The position numbers and the translations under genes are program-made. Shown here one piece after another: positions 42,862-52,790 of a DNA stretch of 64,000 nucleotides. The notes below the pieces were generated by a model, which saw only the letters and a list, made by a program, of their open reading frames with translations, did not search any database and had not been told where the DNA came from. Position 1 is the stretch's first letter; each line of letters starts with the position of its first letter. Source of the DNA: Closterium sp. NIES-65 (lineage: Eukaryota > Streptophyta > Zygnematophyceae > Desmidiales > Closteriaceae); contig CANXME010002016.1 of the NCBI GenBank assembly GCA_948144175.1, positions 77,501 to 141,500 on the forward strand, given 5' to 3'.

Positions 42862-45800
42862 CTACGCGAGTGCGTGTATATCCCGGAATCCCCGGCTTCT
42901 CAAGTACACTTGCAGGGCAGGGTGATTTTCGATGTTGCTCAGGGGCACCCAGCTATCTTCAGTTGGCGTGCGGTCTTTCCAGCGAACGAGGAATTCAATC
43001 CTCCTGATTCCCGTGGGGTGGCGGATCCGATGGCTCAAAAATTTCTCGGGCTCGATGATCGGCTCTGATGCAGGGCGAGTCATTGATTGTGGCCGGTGAC
43101 GCGGCAGTTGACTCGTGGTCGGGATGTATGGGCGAAGTAGGCTGACGTGGAACGAAGGGCTGATGTACCAGTCAATTGGCAACAGTAGGTGCGCGGTGAC
43201 GGGTGTGATCATGTGACTGATTTGGAATGGTCCACAGTAGCGCGGTCGTAATTTTGGTACGTCGGGCAGTCGCAGATTTTGCGTGTCGAGTAGCACGTAA
43301 TCTCCAGATTGATACGTGACGGGGCGGCGGTGGCGATCAGCGTTGCGCTTAGCGATGACGTTGGCCTTTTTTATTGCTTCGGCGGCTCTGGCGCGGGCAG
43401 CTTGCAGGATTTCGGCGAATTGTTGTGCGCGTGGCGTGGGGTTGTCCGGACTCGGCGTCATGGGCACTGTGGGGTTCTGCCCATAGTTCAGGTAGAACGG
43501 GGACTGCTGCGTCGTGGTTGATGTGGCGTTGTTGTACGCGAACTCGATCAGCGGCAGCTGCTGCTCCCAGGTCGTGGGGTCGTCGCACGTGGCACGAATC
43601 AACTGCTCCATCGTCTGATTCGTCCGCTCCGTTTGGCCGTCGGTCTCGGGGTGGTACGACGAACTGAACTGTAGCCTGGTCCCGAACTGCTCCCAGAGGT
43701 TCTTCCAGAAGTTGCTGGTAAACTTCGTGTCCCTGTCGCTGATAATTGCTGCTGGTATCCCGTGCAGGCGAACAACGGCTGCGATGAACAGGCGAGCGGT
43801 CTCTTCGGCTGAGATCGACTTTTTGCACGCAGCGAAGTGTGCCATCTTCGTCAACCTATCCACGACGACCATCACCGCGTCGTTACCCCCAGGGTTCGAA
43901 GGTAACCCTGTGACGAAGTCCATGGTTACTTGCTGCCAGGCGCGTTCGGGCGGTGGGATCGGCTGCAATTGACCCGCCTTCCGCTTCCTTGAACTCTTCA
44001 TCACCTGACACGTCGGGCACGAGCCCACGTGCTGCTGTACGTCGGTCAACAGCTCCGGCCAGTAATAGTACCGCTGCAGTTGCTGTCGTGTTTTTTCTAC
44101 CCCGAAATGTCCCGAGGTAATCCCGTCGTGTGCCTCCTGCAGCAGCAGCTCCCTCAGTAGTGAGTACGCGGGTACCCAAATGCGGTTGGTGCCTGTTTTT
44201 ACGTAATAAACTCCTTTTGCTTCTGCCAGTTGCTGTGAATTTCCGGTCGTGAAAAATGGGTCGGTGCGGTATCCGTGGGTGAATAGGCCAGTTAAAAGCG
44301 GGTTGGTCTGGGCGAGTAGGATGGCGTGGAGTTGGGCGGTGGGGCGGGTGAGAGCGTCGGCGATGTTGGATGCTCCTTTTTTGTACGTGACGGTGTAGTG
44401 AAAATTGGACTCGAGATAGTCCAACCAGCGAATCTGTCGTGGGTTGAGATTCGGTTGGGCGCGAAGGTACTGTAGCGAGCGGTGGTCTGTCCGTACTGTC
44501 ACGTCGGCACCAGTCAGGTAACATCGCCAAACTTTGAACGCGTGCACGATCGCTAGCATCTCGCGGTCGTGTATCGGGTAGTTACGTTCGGGCGGGTGTA
44601 ACTTGCGGGACTCGTACGCGATTGGCTGGAGGCCATTCCCGAAATCCTGCAACAGTACTGCTCCCACAGCGATGTCACTTGCGTCGGTGACGAGCTCGAA
44701 CGGACGGTGGGGATCTGCAATGTGAAGGACGGGCGGGGAGCACAAAATATTTTTGAGGGCCGAGAAGGCAGCTTGCTCTTTCTCCCCCCACGTGTACTCA
44801 ACCCCCTTCCTCAGCAGGTCAGTCAACGGGGCAGTCAGTTTCGCCATGTCGGGGACGAACCGGCGCACGTAGTTGACGAACCCCAGGAAACTCTGCAACT
44901 CGGTCAAGTTGGTCGGCGCGTGCCAAGCCTGAATCGTCGCAATTTTCTTCGGGTCTATTTCCACTCCTGCAGCTGAAATAACATGTCCCAAAAACTCCAG
45001 GCGGTCCTGTAAAAACTCACACTTAGATGCTTTGGTCAGTAGGCGGTTCTCACTCAGGATTTTAAAAACTGCTTCGATGTCTTGTAAGTGCTGTGCTCTG
45101 TCAGGGCTGTAAATCAGTATGTCGTCCAGATAAACGATGACGCACTTATCTAAAAGCGGGCGGAATGCTTCGTTCATGGTCATTTGGAAAGTGGCGGGGG
45201 CGTTGGTCAGTCCGAATGGCATGACGGTGTATTCGAAGGATCCGTAGCGTGTTCGGAATGCGGTTTTAGGGCAGTCGGGTGGGTTGACGCGGATTTGGTG
45301 GTATCCTCCCCGGAGGTCGATTTTCGAGAAAACCCGGGCTGTGCGCAGTTGGTCGATCAGTTCGTCGGCTCGTGGGATGGGGTAACGGGATTTGATGGTA
45401 ACCCTGTTCAGTGCCCTGTAGTCGATGCACATGCGAAAACCCCCGTCCTTTTTCGGTGTGAACAGTATTGGTGCGGCGAAAGGCGACGAACTAGGGCGAA
45501 TGAATTCCTTTTCTAGCAGGTAATCGAGCTGCTTCCTTAGTTCGTCTAATTCGGGTTGGGTCAGTCGGAACTGTCGCTGTACTGTTGGCTGTGCCCCCGG
45601 TTCCAGTTCTATCCTGTGATCGTGCGGTCGCTGAGGTGGCAGTCCCGTCGGCAGGTCATCCGGGAAAATGTCACTGTACTGTTGTAACAGTGCCGCCAGG
45701 TCACTCGGTACGTCGGTCAGCAGTTTCTGTAAATCGCCTCCCTTGTCTGCTGCCTCGGCTTCCCGAATGTCAACCGCGTACACGTCGGCTCCGGCCGCAA

Positions 45801-46371
45801 CAGCGCGTTTCATCGTGATCGCGTTGACACGCACCGACGAAGACTCAGGCGAGCCCCAGCGAGGTAAGGCGATGTTGTTACCGTTCACTCGCACGGTGCA
45901 GTCACCCGTCGTCCAGTCAATTCGCGGGTTGTGTCGTCGCAGCCAATCACGCCCGAGTAAAATGTCGGTTCCGTCGAGGGTCGTTGCGAGCATTTCCTGA
46001 CTAAACGTGAAGTTACCCCCGCATCGAATCCGAACTCGGTCTACGCGTTCCCGTATTGCCAGCGGCGTGCCGTCTACCAGTCGTGCGTCGATCTCAGGTA
46101 AGCATCGGTCCAGTGGCAGTCGCAATTTTCGTGCTGTAGCAGTGTTAATGAGGCTGTGGCTGGCTCCCCCATCTACGAAGATTTTAACTAAGTCCGTCCC
46201 AATTTTCCCACTGAGCAGTATAGGGCTATCTACCGTGGTACCCTCCTTATTCGGCCGGGTGTGGTCGATTGCGTGAACCGGCACAATCACTCGGTGAGGG
46301 TCGGTTGGGTCGGGCGAGCGGCGTGACCTGTCAGTAGAGGGCCCGTCTGCTACTGACTTCCAGCGTTTCCC
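42862..46371 (-). CDS. gypsy pol: protease, RT, RNase H, integrase, chromodomain
   Basis: Read by -1 frameshift from gag at 46371-46365; the frame has no own ATG near its start. Order: protease FVDGGASHSLIN (D-G-G for the usual D-S-G); RT with FRMCIDYRALN, VMPFGLTNAPATFQ and YLDD; RNase H ELVTDASDIAVGAVL; integrase zinc domain (H-H then CPTCQ), MDFVTGLP, ISDRDTKFTS, HPETDGQTERTNQ for the DDE triad; and a C-terminal chromodomain near 42870-43070 (EPEKFLSHRIRH, EFLVRWKDRTPTEDSW, PLSNIENHPALQ). About 1170 codons to the TAG at 42862, no interruption. The chromodomain predicts targeting to a histone mark. Confidence 0.96.
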   Translation of the reverse strand, partial: GKRWKSVADGPSTDRSRRSPDPTDPHRVIVPVHAIDHTRPNKEGTTVDSPILLSGKIGTDLVKIFVDGGASHSLINTATARKLRLPLDRCLPEIDARLVDGTPLAIRERVDRVRIRCGGNFTFSQEMLATTLDGTDILLGRDWLRRHNPRIDWTTGDCTVRVNGNNIALPRWGSPESSSVRVNAITMKRAVAAGADVYAVDIREAEAADKGGDLQKLLTDVPSDLAALLQQYSDIFPDDLPTGLPPQRPHDHRIELEPGAQPTVQRQFRLTQPELDELRKQLDYLLEKEFIRPSSSPFAAPILFTPKKDGGFRMCIDYRALNRVTIKSRYPIPRADELIDQLRTARVFSKIDLRGGYHQIRVNPPDCPKTAFRTRYGSFEYTVMPFGLTNAPATFQMTMNEAFRPLLDKCVIVYLDDILIYSPDRAQHLQDIEAVFKILSENRLLTKASKCEFLQDRLEFLGHVISAAGVEIDPKKIATIQAWHAPTNLTELQSFLGFVNYVRRFVPDMAKLTAPLTDLLRKGVEYTWGEKEQAAFSALKNILCSPPVLHIADPHRPFELVTDASDIAVGAVLLQDFGNGLQPIAYESRKLHPPERNYPIHDREMLAIVHAFKVWRCYLTGADVTVRTDHRSLQYLRAQPNLNPRQIRWLDYLESNFHYTVTYKKGASNIADALTRPTAQLHAILLAQTNPLLTGLFTHGYRTDPFFTTGNSQQLAEAKGVYYVKTGTNRIWVPAYSLLRELLLQEAHDGITSGHFGVEKTRQQLQRYYYWPELLTDVQQHVGSCPTCQVMKSSRKRKAGQLQPIPPPERAWQQVTMDFVTGLPSNPGGNDAVMVVVDRLTKMAHFAACKKSISAEETARLFIAAVVRLHGIPAAIISDRDTKFTSNFWKNLWEQFGTRLQFSSSYHPETDGQTERTNQTMEQLIRATCDDPTTWEQQLPLIEFAYNNATSTTTQQSPFYLNYGQNPTVPMTPSPDNPTPRAQQFAEILQAARARAAEAIKKANVIAKRNADRHRRPVTYQSGDYVLLDTQNLRLPDVPKLRPRYCGPFQISHMITPVTAHLLLPIDWYISPSFHVSLLRPYIPTTSQLPRHRPQSMTRPASEPIIEPEKFLSHRIRHPTGIRRIEFLVRWKDRTPTEDSWVPLSNIENHPALQVYLRSRGFRDIHALA
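46330..46371 (-). promoter_or_regulatory. -1 programmed frameshift signal between gag and pol
   Basis: On the minus strand: slippery heptamer GGGAAAC (46371-46365), phased G GGA AAC in the gag frame; a 7-nt spacer GCTGGAA; then a perfect 8-bp stem GTCAGTAG/CTACTGAC (46357-46350 with 46337-46330) around a 12-nt loop. The gag stop TAG is the last part of the 5' arm. Slipping -1 enters the open pol frame directly. Confidence 0.9.
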
Positions 46372-47510
46372 TGCTGCTTGGTCTGTGTCTGCTGCTCAGC
46401 TTCCCCCTTTCCCTTAGCGTTTTCCGGGCATTCGCTCTTGCGATGTCCCGGCCGATTGCACGCAAAGCAGCGCCCTTTGAACGGTGCGGCAGCGGCATTT
46501 GCGGCGACGGCGCGTATCGTGGCGCTCTCGTTCGTCCCACGAGGCCGATGTCCCCAGGTGTTGTTTCCGTAGGACCCCGGTCTCGGTCGGCGAAAGAAGT
46601 CGAGCTTCTCCGCCATAGCGAGAATTTCCTGAAACTCAGTGACGCCGCGAAGCTGGATTTCCTGAGCGATGTCCTGCTTCAGGCCGCCGATGTAGCGGTC
46701 GATGCGTTCGCTCTCATGCATGTAGCCCACCTGCTCGCATAGCGCCAGAAATCCGCTCGTGTAATCCTGGACGGAACCGAGTTGGCGCCAAGTGCGGAGC
46801 TTCTGTCGCGCCGAGATCGAGGCCGCGATTGGCTCAAATCGAGCGCGCAGACCTGCGCACCACGCGTCCCACGTGCGATACTGGGGCACCTCCACGAAAT
46901 ACGACGGCGCCCAGGGTCCGGTTTGTCCTTCCCGTGTCGGTAGTGTCGCGTAGTCGGTCGGCTTCGTGACGATGACGCGCCACCAGTCCATGGCGGGTCC
47001 TCGCAGCAACGACACGGCGTATCGAATCTTCGCCGAGTCCTCCGAGACGTAGTTGGCGTCGAAGAAAACATTCATTGTGAATAACCACGCCTGAACGGTA
47101 GGACCACCCCGTTGACTCGGGTCAAAGCATGGCGGGCGCTGCGGTTTCAGCGGCATCGGTGACGGCAGTCCCGAATCGTGGGTTGGTGCCGAAATCGTGA
47201 CGCGAGGCTGACTTGGGGCCGCAGGCGTCGCTCTGGGGTGTGTCGTGCCATGGTCGTCGTCTCCGTCGGGGCGGACGACGCCATCACTGGCCGCGCTCGC
47301 GGGTTGCCCCACACTCCCGTGTTGTGATGTTGAGGGTGCAGGTTGAATCGGAGTGCCAGGTGCTTGGGATTGTGCTCTCATGAGGTCATTTTGCAGTGAT
47401 GAGCGTTCTGCCGTCAATGCCGCGATTTCCTCGGAGCTTTCGTGCAGTTGTCGCAGCAGATCGTTCAAACGCTCCTGCGTGAGAGTGGTGACGTCGATGT
47501 TTTCGGCCAT
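46350..47510 (-). CDS. gypsy gag, 386 residues
   Basis: Structural protein of the virus-like particle. ATG at 47510, stop TAG at 46350-46352. An N-terminal coiled-coil-like part (about residues 10-50) is followed by a Pro/Ser-rich stretch, the retrotransposon gag core (PTVQAWLFTMNVFFDANYV, LLRGPAMDWWR, YTSGFLALCEQVGY) and one CCHC knuckle CFACNRPGHRKSEC, ending in a Gln-rich tail. The frameshift signal lies in the last seven codons. Confidence 0.96.
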   Translation of the reverse strand: MAENIDVTTLTQERLNDLLRQLHESSEEIAALTAERSSLQNDLMRAQSQAPGTPIQPAPSTSQHGSVGQPASAASDGVVRPDGDDDHGTTHPRATPAAPSQPRVTISAPTHDSGLPSPMPLKPQRPPCFDPSQRGGPTVQAWLFTMNVFFDANYVSEDSAKIRYAVSLLRGPAMDWWRVIVTKPTDYATLPTREGQTGPWAPSYFVEVPQYRTWDAWCAGLRARFEPIAASISARQKLRTWRQLGSVQDYTSGFLALCEQVGYMHESERIDRYIGGLKQDIAQEIQLRGVTEFQEILAMAEKLDFFRRPRPGSYGNNTWGHRPRGTNESATIRAVAANAAAAPFKGRCFACNRPGHRKSECPENAKGKGEAEQQTQTKQQGNAGSQ

Positions 47511-47677
47511 GACGAAGGGCGTCGGCTCGTCTTAGTCTAGGCGCAGTCGTGGCTGCACGCGTTTACGAGAGAACGCGAGGACAGCGGCTCCTAGGGGCTA
47601 AGGTGCGTGAGTCCCTTCGAGTGAAAAATCAAAAGTTGATTTCCTGGTGTGCGGAGATGCGCGGTCCGAAAGAAAGG

Positions 47678-47692
47678 GGCTCTGATAACCAA
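47678..47692 (-). promoter_or_regulatory. Primer-binding site of the gypsy element
   Basis: TTGGTTATCAGAGCC on the minus strand, close to TGGTATCAGAGC with one extra T, one base from the 5' LTR. Confidence 0.8.
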
Positions 47693-47693
47693 G

Positions 47694-48021
47694 TGTTACG
47701 GGTGCAATGAATCGAGGTAGCGAGAATTGCACTAAGGTGTCAAACGAGTACAAAATGTGAGCGAAGGCATGAGCGAGCATTTATACGCGAAACATGCAAA
47801 ACGGTAACGCGGTGCGTGCGAACTTGCTAGTGCTACGCTGGAGCGAGGCTCGGGCTAGTCCCGAAGCGTAGGCCGATACGGCCATGCCAGCAGTGCGAGG
47901 TTTGGCAAAACAGTGCGCGCGAAGTCGGCGAAGTTCCGTTAGCAGTAACGGGCGAACAGTCGGCTGTTGCTGTACGCGATGTAGTCGGCTCCGTAAGGAA
48001 TGCCTGAGAAAATTCCTTACA
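47694..48021 (-). repeat. 5' LTR of the gypsy element
   Basis: 328 bp, matching the 3' LTR. A TATAAAT box on the minus strand lies at 47779-47785. Confidence 0.96.
47779..47785 (-). promoter_or_regulatory. TATA box in the gypsy 5' LTR
   Basis: TATAAAT on the minus strand, the likely core promoter. Confidence 0.6.
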
Positions 48022-48026
48022 GTACT
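48022..48026. repeat. Target site duplication GTACT, right copy (gypsy element)
   Basis: Matches 42500-42504. Confidence 0.95.
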
Positions 48027-49076
48027 TCACCACCACCCCAAACCTGCACCACTCAAATCATTGCGAGAATTCACTTCGAATCGAGTGGTTGACAATTCCC
48101 AAGGGAGGAAGCACATCACTGATGGAGAGGTTGGAGACGCAACAGAACCACGTACCGCAGTTCAACGTTCTGTAAACTTCAATACCTGTTCAGATAGCTC
48201 TATTTTGGAGTGCCCGTGCGTTTGATGAACGACAGTAACAGACCAGGGGATGGATTACAACAGAAATCACGAAGGCTGGCAGACATATTCGTCCCCCCAT
48301 TGCTGAAGTGTTAACGAAGCTCCACCTACCTCAGACAGCCTTAGTTTTTCCTTCATGATTCCTTGCTGGTCGTCTCAGCGTGGTCGTGAGTGTCAGCCTG
48401 TGTGAATGTGCTGCCTTGGGGGGGTATGTTATTTACCTTTCGCCACTGCCCTGACCTTCCCAACGTTTTTCTCGTCGTGTGCGACGGAGACTCGTCATTC
48501 GCGGGTAAAACCGTCTGTCAACGTTTTTAGCTGGCCACGCATGCAAAGCTGACGTAATCGTCGACTTTCAAACACATTCGGCCACGGTTTTTAAGCTCGT
48601 TTCTACTGCTTATTGCAAATTCATCTCAACAGTCTCTAACTGGCGGTACTCGGAACACGTTTCTGGCAAGTTGATAAGTGTGAGCACTAGGGGCGACGCG
48701 TCAATGATTTTCGCAACCGTATGGCTCAATAGTGACCCTTTTGTTTCAGTCAATACACTCGCGAGGCGCCTTTCGTTCCACAGATATACGCGCTTCATTC
48801 CGGGTTGCGTCTGCTGAGTCCTCCGATGTCGTGCGATGAACTGTTACGATTAAATCGTAGTCATCCGGCAGTTTCGGAAATAGTTTATCGCGTTCCGGCG
48901 GCGGCAGATTAGAGCGCCTATAATCCGAAGCTAATTCGTGTAATTTATAGTGCATATAATGGTGCAGCCTTAGGCAAACAACGATCAGATACTATAATCG
49001 TCTCTTCCGCCAGTCAAATACATATACCCGCTAGAAGAAGAGCGGATTTTGCGGATCCTAACGGGGAGTTGGCAGC
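48027..49076. other. Intergenic, possible worn gag relic on the minus strand
   Basis: Minus-strand frames at 48610-48955 contain LPDDYDLIVTV, which faintly resembles a copia UBN2 gag. Too weak to call. Otherwise nothing is seen. Confidence 0.35.
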
Positions 49077-52000
49077 ATGGCGAAGGTTGCGGATCTTATA
49101 ATGGGTCTCGGCATTTCCCACGGCACTGATTTGTTACTCGCCCACAGCCCGTTCAGCGAATTCGACGAACTCCTTCGCAAAACGCTGACGAAGGTCCCTC
49201 ACAACATGCAATGGTTCTCCTGGGTATGTCAGCTCGCTTTGTTTCTCGCCTTGTCGTTCGCCTTGTTTCTCTCCTTGTTTTCATGACGCACCGTCTGATT
49301 CCATTCGTTTCGAATTCTCATAGGCAGCTCCTGTAATTACCCTCTTCCCCACCTTCATCCTCGCGTTTCAACCCAGTCGGGCTGGTCCTTGCTTTTTGCT
49401 ACCCTCTTCTCAAAATGCATATCCCGTCCGCTGGTCCTTGATTTCTGTTGCCTGTTTAGTTTGCATTGAAGCGTTTATACGTCTCTATATTCCTCCTCTG
49501 TACACATAAGTTACTTCTTTTTTTTTGTCAGAGTTGTTTATGTACCACCTAATCATGCGTACCTTGATGCTGCAGGGTGTTTTTGAGAATTCTCAAAAAC
49601 ACCCTAATCATGCGTACCTTGATGCTGCAGGGTGTTTTTGAGAATTCTCAAAAACACCCTAATCATGCGTACCTTGATGCTGCAGGGCGTTTTTGAGAAT
49701 TCTCAAAAACACCCTAATCATGCGTACCTTGATGCTGCAGGGTGTTTTTGAGAATCTCAAAAACACCCTAATCATGCGTACCTTGATGCTGCAGGGTGTT
49801 TTTGAGAATTCTCAATAACACCCTAATCATGCGTACCTTAATGCTGCAGGGTGTTTTTGAGAATTCTCAAAAACACCCTAATCATGCGTACCTTGATGCT
49901 GCAGGGTGTTTTTGAGAATTCTCAAAAACACCCTAATCATGCGTACCTTGATGCTGCAGGTTGTTTTTGAGAATTCTCAATAACACCTTAATCATGCATA
50001 CCTTCCTGCTTATCTTGCGGAACCACACACGGCTACAGACTTGGGGATTATAAAAGTCCGCAATTCCGAACCCCTTCCCCTTTTCCCATTCCCTTCTCCC
50101 CAACCTCCACCCCTCTCCCCCTTTTCCCCCTTCCTCCCACCCCTCTCCGCCCGCCCTTCACCCCTCTCTCCCATTTCCCCGTTCCTCCCACCCGTCTTCC
50201 CCCCCTCTACCCCTGCTCCCCATTCCTCCCTTCCTACCGACCACCTTCCCTTCCATGTCTGCAGGGCTTTGATCAAGTGATGTTCCCATTCCACATCCAC
50301 CAAGGATGCATATTCTCCATAGCTGCACATGAGTGCAATATTCTTCCTAAAACTCTTTTGACACTTGCCCCCCGCACTCTTCCCCCCTCCCCCCTCCACT
50401 CCTCTCCCCCTCCCTCCTTCCCCCCAACCACTGTCCTCTCCATGACAGCAGGGCTTTGACCAAGTGGTGTTCCTCTTACACAAATACCAAGAATACATAT
50501 TCTCCAAAGCCCCATACGAGTTTGCTCGTTCTTTCTAAAACTCTTTCTGCACTTGACCCTTCCCCTCATCCCCCCTTCTCCTTCCCCACCCCCCCTACCC
50601 CCCTCCACTCCTCTTCCACCTTCCCTCCTTCCTCCCAAACACCTTCCTCTCCATGTCTGCAGGGCTTTGATCAAGTGATGTTCCTATTCCACGTCTACCA
50701 AGGGATACATATTCTCCATAGCAACGTACCAGTGCTTCACATTGCACTTGCCCCTGCAACCCCTCCCCCCCCCCCGTTTCCCTTTTTTTTTCTACGTCTG
50801 CAGGGCTTTGATCAAGTGATGTTCCTATTCCACATCTACCAAGGTTACATATTCTCCATAGCCGCATACGAGTGCTTCACTCGCAAAGAAGCGCGCAGCA
50901 AACTCACAGCCCTCCGAAACCTCTTCCTCTCCTCCGCCTCCACCCCCTCCCCCCCCACAAAACCTTCCGACCTGCCCGAAGCTGCCCGCGAAACCCTCGA
51001 AACGACCATGAAATCATGGGTGGTGAACTCCCGAGGGGTGGTCCCGGCTCGACTCATCCTGATCCTCCATCCAGGTGCCCCTAAGAAGTTTCTGACCAAG
51101 GAAGATCAGGCTCCGGATTTTGTAATGGCAGCCGAAGGCAGCGGCACAGCCCGGCTCAAAAGCGCTCTGGAGGAAATCGATGAAAACGACGACGATTTCG
51201 TGTTCACCATTCGCAAGCCGGGGTCTGGGAACAACGGGACGGGCGACGACGACGACGGGGAGGATTTCGTGTTCAACATCCCCAAGAAGATCGTTCAGGC
51301 AGTTGCTGCACCGATCATCTTCACCAGCCCGCATCCCAGGCAGACGCCTGGGTTCGGCCAGGGCCCGACTGGAGCTAGTGGGAACAGCGGGAGCAGCAAC
51401 CGGGTTCCCTCGGGACAACAGTCTGGACGAAAGAGCCCTGCCATGTCTGGTGCTAAGGTTTCCCCTGATGACGCAGCCGCAGCGGGAGGGGGAGAGGGAG
51501 GGGGAGGCGAGGGAAACCCGGCCCAGAGCGGACTGATAGCCCGAGCCAGAGCTGCTTGGTCTGTACAGGTGGGGCGTTCGGGAGGGAAGGACGGTGGGGG
51601 GACGTGGGAAGGGGAGAAGATCCGGGGACAGGTGGGGAATTTGGCCCCGTCTGGGCTGACTTGGGAGGAGGAGATTGCATCTCAGCTGGCGTCGGTAGGG
51701 GTGCTGGTGGGGCCGGCGAAGGCCCAGGCCATGGCTGCTGCTGCCGCTGCTGTGAAAGAAGGGAAGGGCGGCGGAGGGGATGGGTCTGGCGGCGGTGCTG
51801 CTGGTGGCGGTGCTGGTGGAGTAGGAGGAGGAGTTGGAGGGGCGGGGGCAGGGGGGGGGGCAGCAGGAGCAGGAGGAGGAGGGGGAGCTGCAGCAGGTGC
51901 CATGACTCCTAGGAGTAGGCTGAACCAGCCACCAATCGATCACGCTCGCTCGTTCTCCACTGCTGGGTCAGGGTCCGGGTTTGGCATGCAGGGGTCGCGG

Positions 52001-52198
52001 CTCATAGACCGTGTGTACGTGGGCATGCCGGCACAGGCGGCAGGCAGGTTGTTCACCCGCAACATGTCCATGCCCAATGGGGGAAGGCCAGCTGGCGGCG
52101 CGGTCGGAGCTGGGATTGGCGGGGGGCTTGGAAGGCTGGCTCGGGGGCTAAAAAAGACGTTTAACCTGCAGAGCAGTCATGATAAACTGATTGGGTGA
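49077..52198 (+). CDS. Conserved-looking protein of unknown function, two exons
   Basis: Family not recognised. Proposed join 49077-49223 and 50804-52198, 513 residues, phase 0 across a GT-AG intron of 1.6 kb. The first 200 residues look like a folded domain: MAKVADLIMGLGISHGTDLL, FDELLRKTLTKVPHNMQWFSW, then a hydrophobic GFDQVMFLFHIYQGYIFSIAAYE stretch and ARLILILHPGAPKKFL. An acidic part follows with two related blocks (DDDFVFTIRK and GEDFVFNIPKK). The rest is Gly/Ala-rich, ending MSMPNGGRPAGG...KKTFNLQSSHDKLIG. Repetition of the exon 2 start and gene end as truncated copies supports both boundaries, because such copies in this window track real exons. No function is proposed. Confidence 0.75.
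49549..49995 (+). repeat. Satellite of 55-bp units, each with a 30-bp palindrome
   Basis: About eight units of CTAATCATGCGTACCTTGAT, GCTGCA, then a perfect palindrome GGGTGTTTTTGAGAA plus its complement. A few units have one or two changes. It lies in the intron of the unknown gene. Confidence 0.95.
50265..50740 (+). repeat. Three upstream 5' copies of exon 2 of the unknown gene
   Basis: Copies start at 50265, 50452 and 50663 after CAG acceptors, each beginning GGCTTTGA.CAAGTG, encoding FDQV.F.FH.YQ, then diverging. The intact exon starts at 50804. Confidence 0.92.
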
Positions 52199-52242
52199 GG
52201 GTGATTTGATTTGATTTCTGAGGGGGGGCTAGAGGGTTGGGG

Positions 52243-52790
52243 TTTGGGGGTCGAGGGTTTTGGCATGCAGGGGTTGCGGTTGATGGACCGGGTATACGTG
52301 GGCATTCCGGCACAGGCGGCAGGAAGGTTGTTCACCCGCAACACGTCCATGCCCAATGGCGGGCGGCCAGCTGGCGGCGCGATCGGAGCTGGGCTGAGCG
52401 GGGGCCCTGGGGAGGCTGGCTAGGGGGCTGAAAAGGACGTTCAATTTGCAAAGCAGCCATGACAAGCTGATTGGTTGAGCTGTTGGGGGGATTGGGATCG
52501 CAGAAGTTGGAGAAGGGACATTTTTGCTGTGGGGGGTTCAATAGAGTGCTGGGGATGGGCTGAAAAAGGCATTCAAGCTGCAGAGCAGCCATGACAAGCT
52601 GATTTGGTGACTCCATTAGCTTCAAGAGACAGGTGGTGGGACGAGTAGGTTCTTGGTTTTTTTAGGCGGCTCGGAGAGTGCAGCAAGGGTTGGTCAAACG
52701 TAGGCTTGGAAGCTTGGGAGGCTGGTGATGGGGTTGTTTGCGACATTCGCTCTGCAAATTAACCATTATAAGGTGATTGGGTGGTTTGCA
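52243..52790 (+). repeat. Downstream copies of the 3' end of the unknown gene
   Basis: 52256-52479 repeats the last 75 codons with a frameshift near the end. 52545-52610 repeats only the last 20 codons. 52714-52785 is a worn third copy. Confidence 0.9.

Larger units (their letters stand above)
42505..48021 (-). mobile_element. Ty3/gypsy chromovirus, structurally complete and young
   Basis: A 5.5-kb element with two 328-bp LTRs that look identical and a GTACT target duplication. On the minus strand: 5' LTR (47694-48021), primer site, gag, frameshift signal, pol (protease, RT, RNase H, integrase, chromodomain), polypurine tract, 3' LTR (42505-42832). RT before integrase defines Ty3/gypsy; the chromodomain defines a chromovirus. 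Both frames are open throughout, so it may be able to move. Confidence 0.97.

Noticed and set aside
48610..48955. Minus-strand frames resembling copia gag
   Set aside because: Similarity is a single short LPDDYDLIVTV stretch and the two frames are out of register.
49549..49995. Regular palindromic repeats that look like a CRISPR array
   Set aside because: The segments between palindromes are all the same rather than unique spacers, and the locus is a eukaryotic intron.
51014..51943. 309-residue minus-strand frame
   Set aside because: Antisense of the coding exon of the unknown gene; Ser/Pro-rich because the sense strand is Gly/Ala-rich.
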